A stretch of DNA of 64,000 nucleotides. It comes from Uranotaenia lowii. Lineage: Eukaryota; Arthropoda; Insecta; Diptera; Culicidae. Below, piece after piece: positions 10,081 to 21,655 of this stretch. Position numbers and translations under genes: made by a program. The notes under the pieces are model-generated. The model was given only the letters and a program-made list of their open reading frames with translations. It did not search any database and had not been told where the DNA came from. Positions within the stretch are counted from its first letter, which is position 1. The number at the start of each line of letters is the position of its first letter. The stretch is taken from contig NC_073691.1 of NCBI RefSeq assembly GCF_029784155.1, forward strand, positions 61,703,746 through 61,767,745, in the 5' to 3' direction.

Positions 10081-12255
10081 AGAATGGATGTTAAAGATTG
10101 TAGGGATTGATACTCAAATCCAGAACTCAATAAGAGGTCCTCACCGGAGCTCAGATTAAAAAAAAAACAATAAAAACTAAGAAAAGGAATTTAAGTCATA
10201 ACTCAGGATTAAAACTAAGATTCAAATCTTAGAATGAAAAATATTCGATGGAAACTCTAATTCTGAACTTAAATTCACAATCAAAAGTTTTTAATTTAAA
10301 GCTTATTTTGTAAAGAAATTTAAAGAGAGGTTTCAGAACTCACATTTGGAACAAAGGTAAAAAGAAATCAGATACAGAACTCAGACTCGAATTCATAACT
10401 CGGAAAAAAAACTCAGATTCGGAACTCAGTTTCAAATCTCATACTCAGAACTCAGGATCAATTCATACCCAAATCTCAGATTCAGAACCCAACATCGAGA
10501 CTCACAAACCGAAAAAAAATTTAATTTCAATACTCAGTTTCGGAACTCAGTTTCGTAACTCAGTTTCGGAACACAGTTTCAGAACTCAGTTTGGAAACTT
10601 AGTTTCACAACTCTTATCAAGAACCCATATTAGTACTCAGCTTCAGAACTCAGATTCAAAGCACAGAATCAGAACTCAGATTTCAGTTCCAGATTTTTTT
10701 TTCAGAACACATATTCTAAACTCGGATTCAGAATTTAGATTCAGGTTAAGATTTTTTTTCGAGGGTGAAAACATATGGTTAATCCCTCTAAAAATAAAGC
10801 GTACAAAAAAAAAAGGTTAAGATTTTGATTTCAGATCCCGAACTCAGATCAAGAAGTTAGATTCTGATTCGGAACTCAGCCCTAGAACTTCGATTCAGAT
10901 TCCGAGTTCTGAAAATTCAAAACTCAGAAAAACATTCAAAGCTTCCAGTCAGAACTCAGATTCGAAACTCAGCTTCAGAAAAAGATTGGAAATTCACATT
11001 CCAAACACAAATTCAGAACTCAAATTGAGAACTCACATCCAGAACTTACACTCCCAAGAATAAACAGAACCAAAACTCAGATTTAGAACTCATTCTGAAT
11101 CCGGACTAAGATTTCAGTTTCACTCAGATTCTGATTTCTGGTTTAGCAACTCAAATTAAGAATTCAGGTTAAGAACTCAAATTTATAACTCGCATTAAAA
11201 AGTCATATTCAGAACTCAGATTCAGAACTAACATGAGTTCTGACTCATATTGAGAACTCAGTTATGGAACACGAATTCAGATTCAGATTTTAGTTCAGCT
11301 TTGAGGTTCAGATTATAGATTTAATGTTTCAGTTTTAGGTTTCAGATTCAGATTTCAATTTCAGATTCAGATTTAAAATTTAGATTTCAAATTCAGATCT
11401 CGGTTTTAAAACTTAGATCTGATTCGGAACTTAGTTCCAAAACTCAAACCGGATACTTAGATTCAGACCTCAGATCTCAAAACTCCGACTAAGACCGAAT
11501 AAGATTGAAATTTCAGAACTCAGTTTCAGAACTCAAGCTCTTTTTTTTCGGGGAGTTTTTTCGGCTTGCAGTCTTGTTTTTAGCAAAAACGACGTATTGA
11601 TTTACGTTTCCAACGTTTCGATCCTTATTGGATCTTCTTCAGGGACGAAACGCTTGGAAACGTAAATCAAAACGTCGTTTTTGCTAAAAACAAGACTGCA
11701 AGCCGAAAAAACATTTTTCCAGTCGAATTTTTCTACCACAAGAACTCAAGTTCGGAAATACGTCGGTAACTCAGATTCAGAATTCAGATAAAAAAATTGA
11801 AGCAAATTCAGAACTCAGAACTCAGATTGAGAACTCATATTCAAACTCCGGATCAGAACTCAGAATGAAAACTCAGATTCAATCTACGAGAAAAAAACTC
11901 GGTATCGGAAATCAGGTTGAGAACTCAGATTCAGGTTTCACACCCGAATACCCGATACCCAGATTCAGACCTCAGATCTCAAAACTCTGACTCTCAAATA
12001 AGTTTGAAATTTCAGAACTCAGTTTCGGAACTCAGGTTCGGAAATACGTCGGTAGCTCAGATTCAGAATTCAGATAAAAAAAAATTAAGGCAAATTCAGA
12101 ACTCAGAACTCAGATTGAGAACTCATATTCAAACTCCGAATCGGAACTCAGAATGAGAACTCAGATTAAGTCTACGAGAAAAAAACTCGTTGAGATTGAG
12201 GTTGAGAACTCAGATTCCGGCTTCACATAAAAAATTCAGGTTTAGAACTCACATC
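10081..12255. repeat. Degenerate CAGAACTCAGATTCAGAACTCAG array
   Basis: The words CAGAACTCAG, CAGATTCAG, TTCAGAACTC and GGAACTCAG recur for about 2.2 kb with poor phasing and many substitutions, so this is an old short-period satellite. A longer internal duplication is visible: 11755-11935 and 12045-12225 share strings such as GGAAATACGTCGGTA and TCTACGAGAAAAAAACTCG. A small foldback insert interrupts the array at 11553-11716. Confidence 0.9.
11553..11716 (-). mobile_element. Small foldback element with hammerhead-like core
   Basis: The left arm (from TTTTTTCGGCTTGCAGTCTT) and the right arm (ending AAGACTGCAAGCCGAAAAAA) are inverted copies of about 65 bp. On the minus strand the loop reads CTGAAGA, a GATCC/GGATC stem, then GAAACGTT, GGA and AACGTA. 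These match the conserved boxes CUGANGA, GAAA and UH of a hammerhead ribozyme, with stems II and III formed, but a proper stem I is not evident. Penelope-like retroelements are known to carry hammerhead motifs in their terminal repeats, so this may be a terminal fragment of such an element. That assignment is inference. Confidence 0.55.
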
Positions 12256-13701
12256 CAGATTCCAGAATTCCACATTTGTTTTTCGAAGAATTTTCAAATT
12301 ATGTAGGTATTCAATATTGATCATTACTTAAAAAACATTTTGGTGGTATTTTTTAATTCAATTTTAATCCACTATTCTGCCGTTCGCATCCCCTTAGCAT
12401 AACAGGCTTAGTACAGAAAAGAGAAGAAGACTTATACCGGGGCAAGATACGGACAACTGCCACCAACTAAATCCGATAACGATCCGCAAAGTCGTTGAGA
12501 AAGCGATGCAACGGAGATTCACGATTTTTTTTCGAGAGACCGATTCGTTCCCGTCTTTATGGGCTCAGATATCGTCCCTCCGAAGGAAGAAAAAAAACTT
12601 GATCAATCAATATTCATTCATAACGTGTTGTCATCGGTGGACCCGGCTGCTCATTTTTTTTTGGTTTGCGATTCATTCACAATTTTTGATGGCCTCGTGT
12701 GGTGGGGCGCGGACAAAGCATATTCGACACTTCGTTTTGGCCACTAGGCACGGGATGGCATGTGTCATAGCGCGCAGTTTAATTTGTGATTTCCGGTATC
12801 ACAAAATCTGCCCCGAAAAAAGATACTAGAATGGAGAAGAATTTTTCGGGAGTGCGCGCATGGCACACGGATGACAATCGTCTTTATTGTGTATCCTGTA
12901 TTTTTTTTTTTTGGAAATTTGCTGTGCTGTGCGAATCTAAAGGTCACACGCAATTTGATAAGCTGAGCTCAGTCCTCCCCAAACAGCTGTGAACCCCTTT
13001 CCGAAAAGTTCGGCCACAATCGTAGGATCATTGGACGCGTCAATCGACGTCGCGCCTCCCGAGGCGTAGGAAACCCCGATCAGTCCGAAGAAAGCAGCGG
13101 GAAAGGGGCGGGTGTCAAAATTTGACACTTCCTTTTTGACGCGTAAACAGTGGGCCACCCGGAGGATCATTTCCTGCTGGGCGAAACCCGGGGACCCCGG
13201 GAAAGGATGGAATATACGCGTCGTGTCTCGCCGCTGCCGCCGCCTGGAAGCCGACAAAAGCAATTTTGGCCAATTTGTTTCAATTTGCGGGTGGTGGCAT
13301 TTTTGCTGCAACTCCTTGCTTCGTCAAATCAGCTGATTGCCCTCGAAAGGCGGCGGCGAGATCGCGTTGTCGCGTCGTCATTTTGGCAATCTACGGCGGG
13401 GGTCCCTGCTCCTGTGAACGATATGACTTTCTAATGACACTTTCGATGGTTTGTTTAGATTGCGTTTGTTTTCGTTAGTTGGCGTCGCGGCTTTTGGCCG
13501 TGTCGTCTGAGCTAGTAGTAGGCCTCGGATCTTAATCTGTTGGAAATTTTGATGCGGAGTTATTTACTATCGAATAAGCAAAACAAAGGAGGCTTTGATC
13601 CAAAATTTCTTGAATCTAACTCTCAGCAGATTGAAGAGTTTGGATATGGAATTTTAATTTAAATGTTGGGTACCTATAGAAGCAAATAGATGGTTTACGA
13701 T
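12256..13701. other. Anonymous sequence, partly GC-rich
   Basis: The 12420-13480 part has unique-looking sequence with higher GC and several short open frames on both strands. None contains a recognised motif or a convincing ATG-to-splice-site structure. It may be conserved non-coding DNA. Confidence 0.3.
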
Positions 13702-14432
13702 AAAGTTGCCAGATTGCCCGGTTTTATCCGGGTTTGCCCGGATATTTTGTACAAAATTTGGGAACAGTCGGGCCCGAATTTTGCCCGCTATGTTTAGCTA
13801 TTCCAACTAAAAAGATGATTTATTTATTTATTTGTAAAAAAACATCAACGGACCACATGTTGATCCTAATGATAACTTAATAAAATAATGAGTTAAAAAC
13901 TAATTAAATCTACAAAGTTCTCGAAACCATTAAAATTTTTCTTCGGAAAGTAGTCCTTGAAGCGTCGAAGTCGAAGTACTCGGCGAAGCGGTTGAAAGTT
14001 CTCAAAATTCCAATAAGAGCGCTGTTGGCTCCGTAGTTATTCAGCCGGATGGGAACATAGAGCTGTAGATTTTGGTTCCTTAATCCTCGGGGTCGCACAC
14101 TGAGAGGAATAGCCTCCAGCAGCATGGGAGCGTCAATGATGTTGTTAAAATATTTTATTTATGTCTCCAAAACGAAATTTTTATGAAAATTATCAGGATA
14201 TGTTTTTGGAAGCCTAAAATACGATTTAAAATCTGTTGATAAAAATTTTATGATTGCTTTTTTAAATTTCTTTTCTTGATTTTTGTTGAGTAATTTCTGC
14301 TACTAGACAAAATTTGCGCGGATATTGCTCAGATTTTTTAGAAATCAAATGCCCGGAATTTGCCAAGTTTTTATATAAAATTGCGCAAATTTGTCCGGCC
14401 TGGATACTGGCTGAAAAAGTTTGGCAACCTTA
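13702..14432. mobile_element. MITE, TAAGGTTGCCAGATTGCCCGG family, copy 1
   Basis: It begins TAAAGTTGCCAGATTGCCCGG and ends TTTGGCAACCTTA, giving an imperfect terminal inverted repeat. Subterminal GC-rich words (TATCCGGG, TTTGCCCGG, GTCCGGCC) stand out from an AT-rich interior. The same termini occur at 28306-28646 and 45731-46256. No transposase is present, so it is a non-autonomous DNA element. Confidence 0.75.
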
Positions 14433-14725
14433 GTTTGCGAACATGCCGAAGCAACCAAAAGTCCCATAGAACAGATACAAAAACGCTTACTCAGCCCCAT
14501 CATTGATATGAAGTACGTTCTGTGCAGCTCAAAATTTAAGTTCTTATTGATACTCTCAAGTTCCAAAACAAGCCTTAATGATCTTCTATTCAGCTTCCAG
14601 CGGCCTTTTAATTCAGCTACCAAAAAATCGTAAAATGAGCAAAAAATGGTGCCGCCATGATGTCACGCGCCGGATTCCAAACTCGACAAATTGCTCAATT
14701 ACCAAATTACTTATTAAAAAAAACT

Positions 14726-14796
14726 TGCCCGGCTTGGGGATCGAGCCCCAACCTTCGTGATGAGAATCGATCGCGCTACCACTAGACCACGCCTAG
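14726..14796 (-). tRNA. tRNA-like sequence (tRNA-derived SINE or tRNA relic)
   Basis: On the minus strand TGGTCTAGTGG matches the polymerase III A box exactly. About 35 bases later GGGGCTCGATCCCC forms a T-arm hairpin with a B-box-like core. The anticodon arm is poorly paired and the acceptor ends do not match well, so no amino acid is assigned. It is more likely the tRNA-related head of a SINE, or a decayed tRNA, than a working gene. Confidence 0.5.
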
Positions 14797-15140
14797 ATGT
14801 TGTTCTAACTGAAACTAATACTCGGAGTGTTGATTTGATTTTTGAAAGCACCTCAATGCACTCTTTGTGTCTTACCAAATCCAGATTTGAGAGCTTTTGT
14901 GCCCTTTATGTGATTTAAGTTGCAACTTTCAAGTTCATTAATGAGTACATATAGTTCACTCATGGGTATTGGATGAAACAAGTCACATACGACGTACATA
15001 TTAATCACTTTTGGAACTTTCAAGTTCGTTAATGAGTACATAAAGTTCAATTAAGGGTATTGAGCAGTTGATTCTATTTGTCAGCCAATATGTAACTTTC
15101 ATGCCTTCATTCAAGTAAATATGTGACTTTTGGTTGCTTT
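14797..15140. repeat. Anonymous stretch with a 96-bp-spaced duplication
   Basis: AACTTTCAAGTTCATTAATG at about 14923 recurs with one change at about 15019, followed in both copies by GAGTACATA, AGTTCA and GGGTATTG. This indicates a diverged tandem duplication with a period near 96 bp. Confidence 0.6.
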
Positions 15141-17703
15141 CCAAGTAACACAGATCAAGCTAACTAGCATTTCGATGTTTTATTATGGTTTAATTATGGC
15201 TTTTTTAGTGCAGTCGTTCTATGACGGTTTTATTATGGTCATGCAAAATGCTTATATTCTTGAATCGACCATCTGTTTTCAGATAGTTTTGAAAACGCTC
15301 ATAAATCTTCCATTAAACATACTGTTTAAGTTATTTTGAAAGAGTTAGGAATGCTATGTTTAAACTATAATAAAACACAAACTTAGAAGTTTTCTCCAAG
15401 CTTTCTTTTGCATGTTCTATAATAGCACTCAGTGCCTGATTATTAAACCCCCATAAAACTAAGTGACAGTTCTCGATAAAGATGTCAAAACAGGACACGC
15501 TCAGGTTAGATAGCACATATTTGAATTGGAACTCCCATTTTTACACATTTTTGGTAAGCGTGTTGGTTTTGAGTTAAAATTAAAAAAATACATCTTTGAA
15601 AACTTGAAATCACCGAAAGTGGTATGAATATCTTTTCAATATGAGAATTGAGTGAGAGGGCCCAAATAGTAGGAAAAAATTGTTGCTTGACACCATCATT
15701 AATTCAAGATGGCGGCTTCCGTTTTTATTTTCAAAGCTGTAAATTACTGAAAATATTGTGAAACCTTCACAATATGGTTATCAGGTGAAAGTAATTAACG
15801 AGTAGAAGTCAAATTTCGTTGCCCGTCGCCATCTTAAATCCAAGATGGCGGCTACCACTCAACTTGAAAATACTGTAAATGACTGAAAATTGCATAAAAC
15901 CCATATTATAGGGGTATAAGTTGAAAGACATCAACCGGTAGAAGTAAAATTTCGCTATCTGATGCCATCTTGAAATCCAAGATGGCGGCTTCCGCTAAAC
16001 TTTAAAATGTAGTAAATGACTTAAAAGAACATGAAACCCAAATTGGTATTGGGTGAAAGGGCTTAACGAGTAGAAGTCGAATATTGCTATCTTACGCCAT
16101 CTTGAAATCCTCGTTGATCGCTTTGAAGTAATACCCATATTGTGGGGGTTTTATGCGATTATCAGTCATTTATAGTATTTTAAAGTTGAGCGGCAGCCGC
16201 CATCTTGGCTTCCATAATGGCTTCGGACAACGATTTTCGACTTTTATTTGTATAGCCCTTTCACCCAATACCCAGTATTGTGGATGTATCATGAGATTTT
16301 CAGTTATTTACAGCTTTGAAAAGAATAGCAAAAGCCAGCATCTTGGATTGATGATGGCGTCAGATAGCGAAATTCGACTTCTTCTAGTTGAGTCGTTTCA
16401 CTCAATACCCATAATGTGGTTATTTCAGTGATTTAAATCATTTTTAAAGTTCAGGGGAAGTCGCCATATTGGATTTCAAGATGGCGTTTGATAGTAAATT
16501 TCGACTTCTACTCGTTTGGTCCTTTTACCCAATACTCATATTGTGATAGTTTCATGCGATTTTTATTGATTAACAGCATTTTAAAGTTCAGTGGAAGCTG
16601 CCATCTTGGATTCCAAGATAGCGTCGGAAAGAAAAAAAATCAACATCTTCTAGTTTAGCCTTTTTATTCAATACCCGTATAGTGGTGGTTTAATGCGACT
16701 TTTTGTCAGCATTAAAGCATCAAAAGTTGAGCGAATGGTGCCATCTTGGATTTCAAGATGGCGTCTGATAGCGAAATTCGACTTCTACTTGTTTAGCCCT
16801 TTCACCCGATACCCATTTTGTTGGGGTTTCATGCGATTTCAAGTCATTTACAACATTTTAAAGTTCAGCGGAAGCCGCCATCTTGGATTTCAAGATGGCG
16901 TCAGACAACGAAATTTGACTTCAACTCATGATTTATTCCACGAGTCATTCACAACCAATCCCTTTTCATTCAAAAAGTCTGTCCTCGTTTACTGTGCTAA
17001 TGATTAATAACTCAGAAATGAGGAACTCATCCTTAGCGTGTAATTGGTTGGCATGGGAGAGAAACGTCAAATCGTAGCTTTTTTTTGGGGTCATCATTAA
17101 ACCATAATAAAACTATGAATTGACTCACGCCATGTTGGTTGCAAAATCGAAGGGAACAAAATGACGCCATGTTGATGGATTCACAATGCAAGCATTGGAA
17201 AATATTTTTCAGACTTTTTTCCATCAATTCCATCATGATTGACCATCAGATTTGACGAGGCGCATTTATTTTAAGATACTATTTCATACACATTTTACCT
17301 AAAATCTTGACTGGCAGTAGAAAAGACGCTCATTATATGATTAAAACATTGGTTTTTTAGCTATTAATTTTACCAGAACATATCTGAATAATGCAATCAT
17401 CAATCTTCAACCATTATGGTTGCTGGAAAAAATAAAAAAAAACTCCGAGAACTCACAAAATCGAAAAAAAACAAAAATTCCTAACATGTTTAATAAAAGC
17501 TGTTTAAAAGCTTAGGTGACCAACATCGATGACCAACAATGATATGTCTTGATGACGTTTCTAGGGTAGGGCCAAATAGCCTGATTTTGGCTTTATTAGA
17601 GTCCAGGTAATGTTATAGAATGCGCTTTAGCTTTTTATGAAGATTAATGCTATAGCCCAAACGAAATTTTGCTGACCATAATAAAGCTAAAATTGTTACT
17701 TGG
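15141..17703. mobile_element. Foldback element with YY1/PHO-like motif repeats
   Basis: The ends are CCAAGTAACA and TGTTACTTGG-like (AATTGTTACTTGG), each followed inward by TTTATTATGG on its own strand. The interior has tandem units of about 135 bp containing CCAAGATGGCGGCTTCC, a GTAGAAGTC word and an 'ACCCATATT...GGGG' word. Units run one way at 15600-16110 and the opposite way at 16135-16925, so the element folds on itself around 16120. Every right-hand unit holds a GCCATCTTGGATTTCAAGATGG palindrome or a close variant. No transposase is seen. Foldback elements of this build are known in insects, but I do not recognise this family. Confidence 0.75.
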
Positions 17704-17739
17704 GTTGGGATGTATATGCGTTTCCATGTTAATATGGGT

Positions 17740-18340
17740 TTTTTCAATTTCCGATTCCAATTTCATATACAAACAAAAATTCTAGATTTTTTTATCGATG
17801 TTTGTCTGCTAATCCTGATTCGAAATTTGATCCCAATTCTGATTCCTATCTGATTCTAAATCTAATCCCGACTCTGTTCCGACACAAGATTAAGATCCGG
17901 ATTCCTCTTTTTCATTATTATATTTAAATCCCAATTTCATTTCCAATCCTGGATCCTGATCCTGATCTTAATCCTAGAACCTGATCAAGATTTGGTTTCG
18001 TTATGATCACCGCTGCTTTCTTAAACTCTTTTTTAATTGATATTTTTCGGCGATTTTCGACGGAATTAAAACTGTTGTTTTTTTTACGTTTCAGCTTACT
18101 AAATTTCAACCATCTTCAGAAAAAATCTTCATTTGCCGCAAGTTTCGTCTCTCTCCAGATTGATAATGAATTCTGTTTCTGAACCTTCATCCTGGACTTA
18201 ACTCCTGATCCTGGATGACGATTGCGATTTTGATCCAGAAATGTGAACCTGGATCTTTGATTCTGATCCCGATACTAAACTCGGACCAGTGATTGAAATC
18301 CTCACCAATTTTCTCATCAGAGGCATTCAAAATACACACT
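17740..18340. repeat. Degenerate GATCCTGATTCT array, left part, with retroelement-end fragment
   Basis: Words such as GATCCTGATCCTGATC, GATTCC and AATCCTG recur at 17740-17990 and 18180-18290. The same vocabulary is at 22250-22830 and 23290-23490. A fragment at about 18030-18125 (minus strand) matches one at 34255-34345 and contains CTGAAGA, a wobble stem and GAAACGT. Confidence 0.7.
18030..18125 (-). mobile_element. Fragment with CTGAAGA-stem-GAAACGT core
   Basis: On the minus strand TCTGAAGATGG, a short stem-loop and AAGCTGAAACGTAAAA are followed by a CAACAG...CGTCG...CGCCGAAAA...ATCAATTAAA series. The same series, about 80% alike, is found on the plus strand at 34255-34345. The core again matches the CUGANGA and GAAA boxes of hammerhead RNAs. 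This is probably the end of a Penelope-type or related retroelement. Confidence 0.5.
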
Positions 18341-18995
18341 TTGAGGCCTCGCATAGCTATACAGGAGACGATACATATACAGTAAGGTTTTTTTTTACAC
18401 TGATATACGTACCGCGTAAAAAAAAACCGTGTAAAAAAAACCGTGTTAATTCCCGAAAACCGTGTAAAAAAAAACCGTGCTAATTCCCGAAAACCGTGTA
18501 AAAAAAGACCATTCGAATTCTGCAGCTTTGAAGTTCTGACACTTAAGACCTGAGACCTGAGACCTGAGACTTGAGACACAAGACCTGGACTTGAAAATGT
18601 AGACTAGAGACATGAGACCTGAGACTTTAGACATGACACCTGAGACCTAAGTCCAGGGACCTGAGACCTGAGACATGAAACCTGAGACTTGAAGAATGAG
18701 ACCAAAGACATGGGACATTAGACCTAAGACCTGAGACTAGAAACCTAAGACATAAAACACGAGACCTAACACATGAGACATGGGGCATGAGACCTGAGAC
18801 ATGAGACTTGAGACTTAAGACATGACACCTGAGACCAGAGACCTGAGACATGAGACATGAGACAAGAGGCATGAGACATGAGATATGAGACCTGAGACCT
18901 GAGACATGAGACATGAGACATAAGACATGAGACCTGAGGTATGAGACAAGAGCCATGAAAGATTAGACCTGAGACATGAGACTTTAGACCTGAGA

Positions 18996-20172
18996 CAAGC
19001 TACTAGTGTTATTACCGCGAAAAATTATATAAGCTTCGATTACAACTTGCGACCCCTCTAGTGAAAGGGTTTGACTTGTAGGTGGCGAAAAACAGTGTCG
19101 CGAAATCGCTAGTCCAAGCTACTAGTGTTAGTACCGCGAGAAATTAGTTAAGCTCCGATTTAGACTTGCGACCCATCTAGAGAAAGGGTTTGACTTGTTG
19201 GTGACGAAAAACAGTGTCGCGAAATCGTTAGTCCAAGCTACTAGTGTTAGTACCGCGAAAAATTAGTTAAGCTCCGATTTAGACTTGCGACCCCTCTAGT
19301 GAAAGGGTTTGACTTGAAGGTGACGAAAAACAGTGTCGCGAAATCGCTAGTCCAAGCTACTAGTGTTAGTACCGCGAAAAATTAGTTAAGCTCCGATTTA
19401 GACTTGCGACCCCTCTAGTGAAAGGGTTTGACTTGTAGGTGACGAAAAACAGTGTCGCGAAATCGCTAGTCCAAGCTACTAGTGTTAGTACCGCGAGAAA
19501 TTAGTTAAGCTCCGATTTCAACTTTCGACCAGTCAAATGAAAGGGTTTGACTTGTAGTTGACGAAAAATAGTGTCGCGACTTCGCTAGTACAAGCTACTA
19601 GTTTTAGTACCGCGAGAAATTAGTTAAGCTCCGATTTAGACTTGCGACCCCTCTAGTAAAAGGGTTTGACTTGTAGGTGGCGAAAAACAATGTCGCGAAA
19701 TCGCTAGTCCAAACTACTAGTGTTAGTACCGCGAGAAATTAGTTTAGCTCCGATTTCAACTTTCGACCGGTCAAGTGAAAGGGTTTGACTTGTAGTTGAC
19801 GAAAAATAGTGTCGCGACTTCGCTAGTACAAGCTACTAGTGTTAGTACCGCGAGAAACTAGTTAAGCTCCGATTTCAACTTGCTACCCCTCTAGTGAAAG
19901 GGTTTGACTTGTAGGTGGCGAAAAACAATGTCGCGAAATCGCTAGTCCAAACTACTAGTGTTAGTACCGCGGAAAATTAGTTTAGCTCCGATTTCAACTT
20001 TCGACCGGTCAAGTGAAAGGGTTTGACTTGTAGGTAACGAAAAATAGTATCGCGAGTTCGCTAGTACAAGCTACTAGGATTAGTACCGCGCAAAATTAGT
20101 TAAACTCCGATTTAGACTTGCGACCCCTCTAGTGAAAGGGTTTGACTTGTAGATGATGAAAAATAGAGTTGC
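18996..20172 (+). repeat. 119-bp tandem repeat, direct half
   Basis: Units start at 18996, 19115, 19234, 19353 and so on, each opening CAAGCTACTAGTGTTAGTAC. Each includes AAGCTCCGATTT, AAAGGGTTTGACTTGTAGGT, GACGAAAAACAGTGTCGCGA and a TCGCTAGT end. Neighbouring copies differ at only a few positions, so expansion is fairly recent. Confidence 0.95.
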
Positions 20173-21195
20173 GACTAGAAGGGTCGCAGGTTGAAATCGG
20201 AGCTTAACTAATTTCTCGCGGTACTAATCCTAGTAGCTTGTACTAGCGAAGTCGCGACACTATTTTTCGTCATCTACAAAGCAAACCCTTTTACTAGAGG
20301 GGTCGCAAGTCTTAATCGGAGCTTAACTAATTTCTCGCGGTACTAATCCTAGTAGCTTGTACTAGCGAAGTCACGACACTATTTTTCGTCACCTACAAGT
20401 CAAACCCTTTCATTTGACCGGTCGAAAGTTGAAATCGGAGCTAAACTTATTTCTCGTGGTACTAACACTAGTAGCTTGTACTAGCGAAGTCGCGACACTA
20501 TTTTTCGTAATCTACAAGTCAAACCCTTTTACTAGAGCGGTCGCAAGTTGAAATCGGAGCTAAACTAGTTTCTCGCGGTACTAATCCTAGTAGCTTGTAC
20601 TAGCGAAATCGCGACATTGTTTTTCGTCACCAACAAGTCAAACCCTTTCATTAGAGAGGTCGCAAGTTTAAATCGGAGCTTAACTAGTTTCTCGCGGTAC
20701 TGAAGCTAGTAGCTTGTACTAGCGAAGTCGCGACAATGTTTTTCGTCATCTACAAGTCAAACCCTTTTACTAGAGGGGTCGAAAGTTGAAATCGGAGCTT
20801 AACTAATTTTTCGCGGTACTAACACTAGTAGCTTGTACTAGCGAAGTCGCGACACTATTTTCCATCACCTACAAGTCAAACCCTTTCATTAGAGGGGTCG
20901 CAAGTATAAATCGGAGCTTAACTAGTTTCTCGCGGTACTAACACTAGTAGCTTGTACTAGCGAAGTCGCGACAATGTTTTTCGTCATCTACAAGTCAAAC
21001 CCTTTCATTAGAGGGGTTGCAAGTATAAATCGGAGTTTTACTAGTTTCTCGCGGTACTAACACTAGTAGCTTGTACTAGCGAAGTCGCGACACTATTTTT
21101 CGTCATCTACAAGTCAAAACCTTTCATTAGAGGGGTCGCATGTAGAAATCGAGGCTAAATTTGTTTCTCGCGGTACTAATTCTAGTAGCTTGTCT
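20172..21195 (-). repeat. 119-bp tandem repeat, inverted half
   Basis: The same unit is read on the minus strand for about 8.5 copies. The orientation switch lies near 20172, inside a unit (GAGTTGCGACTAGAAGGGTCGCAGG), leaving almost no spacer. The whole 18996-21195 block would fold into a long hairpin. Confidence 0.93.
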
Positions 21196-21655
21196 CCGGT
21201 CGCAGGTCCAAAGTCTCATGTCTCAGGTCTCAGGCCTCATGTTTCATGGCTCTTGTCTCTTGCCTCAGGTCTCATGTCTTATGTCTCATGCTGAGGTCTC
21301 AAGTCTAATATCCCTTGTCTCAGCTTCCAGGTCTCAGGTCTCATGTCTTATTTCTAATGTTTCATGTCTCAGGTCTCATGTCTCAGGTCTCAGGTCTCAG
21401 GTCTCAGGTCTCAGGTCTCAGGTCTCAAGTCCCAGGTCTCAGGTCTCAGGTCCCAGGTCTTAGGTCTCGAGTATCATGTTCTTAGTCTAAGAGATAAGAT
21501 TTTTCCAACTTCAAAAAGATTCTAAGTGTTTTCCTTTGAAAAGGACTTAGAATATTTTCTCTCAAAAACCGTGTTTATTCGCGAAAACCGTGTAAAAAAA
21601 GCCGTGTAAAAAAAAATCGCGTAAAAAAAACCGTGTAAAAAAAAACCTAGGTGTA

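Larger units (their letters stand above)
18380..21655 (+). mobile_element. Composite foldback element A (GAGAC / 119-bp inverted arrays)
   Basis: The short terminal inverted repeat reads about GTAAGGTTTTTTTTTACAC on the left and GTGTAAAAAAAAACCTAGGT on the right. Inside each end lie direct repeats of ACCGTGTAAAAAAA and GTTAATTCCCGAAAACCGTG. Next come GAGACCTGAGACATGA octamers (18540-18995) and about ten 119-bp units in direct orientation (18996 to about 20172). The same 119-bp units then run inverted (about 20172-21195), and TCAGGTCTCATGTC octamers, also inverted, close the element (21195-21480). Element B at 44091-45514 has the same ends, in opposite orientation, and the same octamers but no 119-bp units. 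No transposase frame exists. The MSQVSGLRS-type frames in it are octamer translations. Confidence 0.85.

Noticed and set aside
15130..15339. Plus-strand frame rich in Phe and Ile
   Set aside because: It lies across the end of a foldback element and is due to AT-rich composition.
18996..21195. Regularly spaced repeats resembling a CRISPR array
   Set aside because: The 119-bp units are contiguous without unique spacers, invert midway, and the DNA is eukaryotic.
18627..21463. Frames reading MSQVSGLRSQVSG-like repeats
   Set aside because: They are translations of GTCTCAGG/GAGACCTG octamers inside foldback elements, and appear again at 44-45 kb for the same reason.
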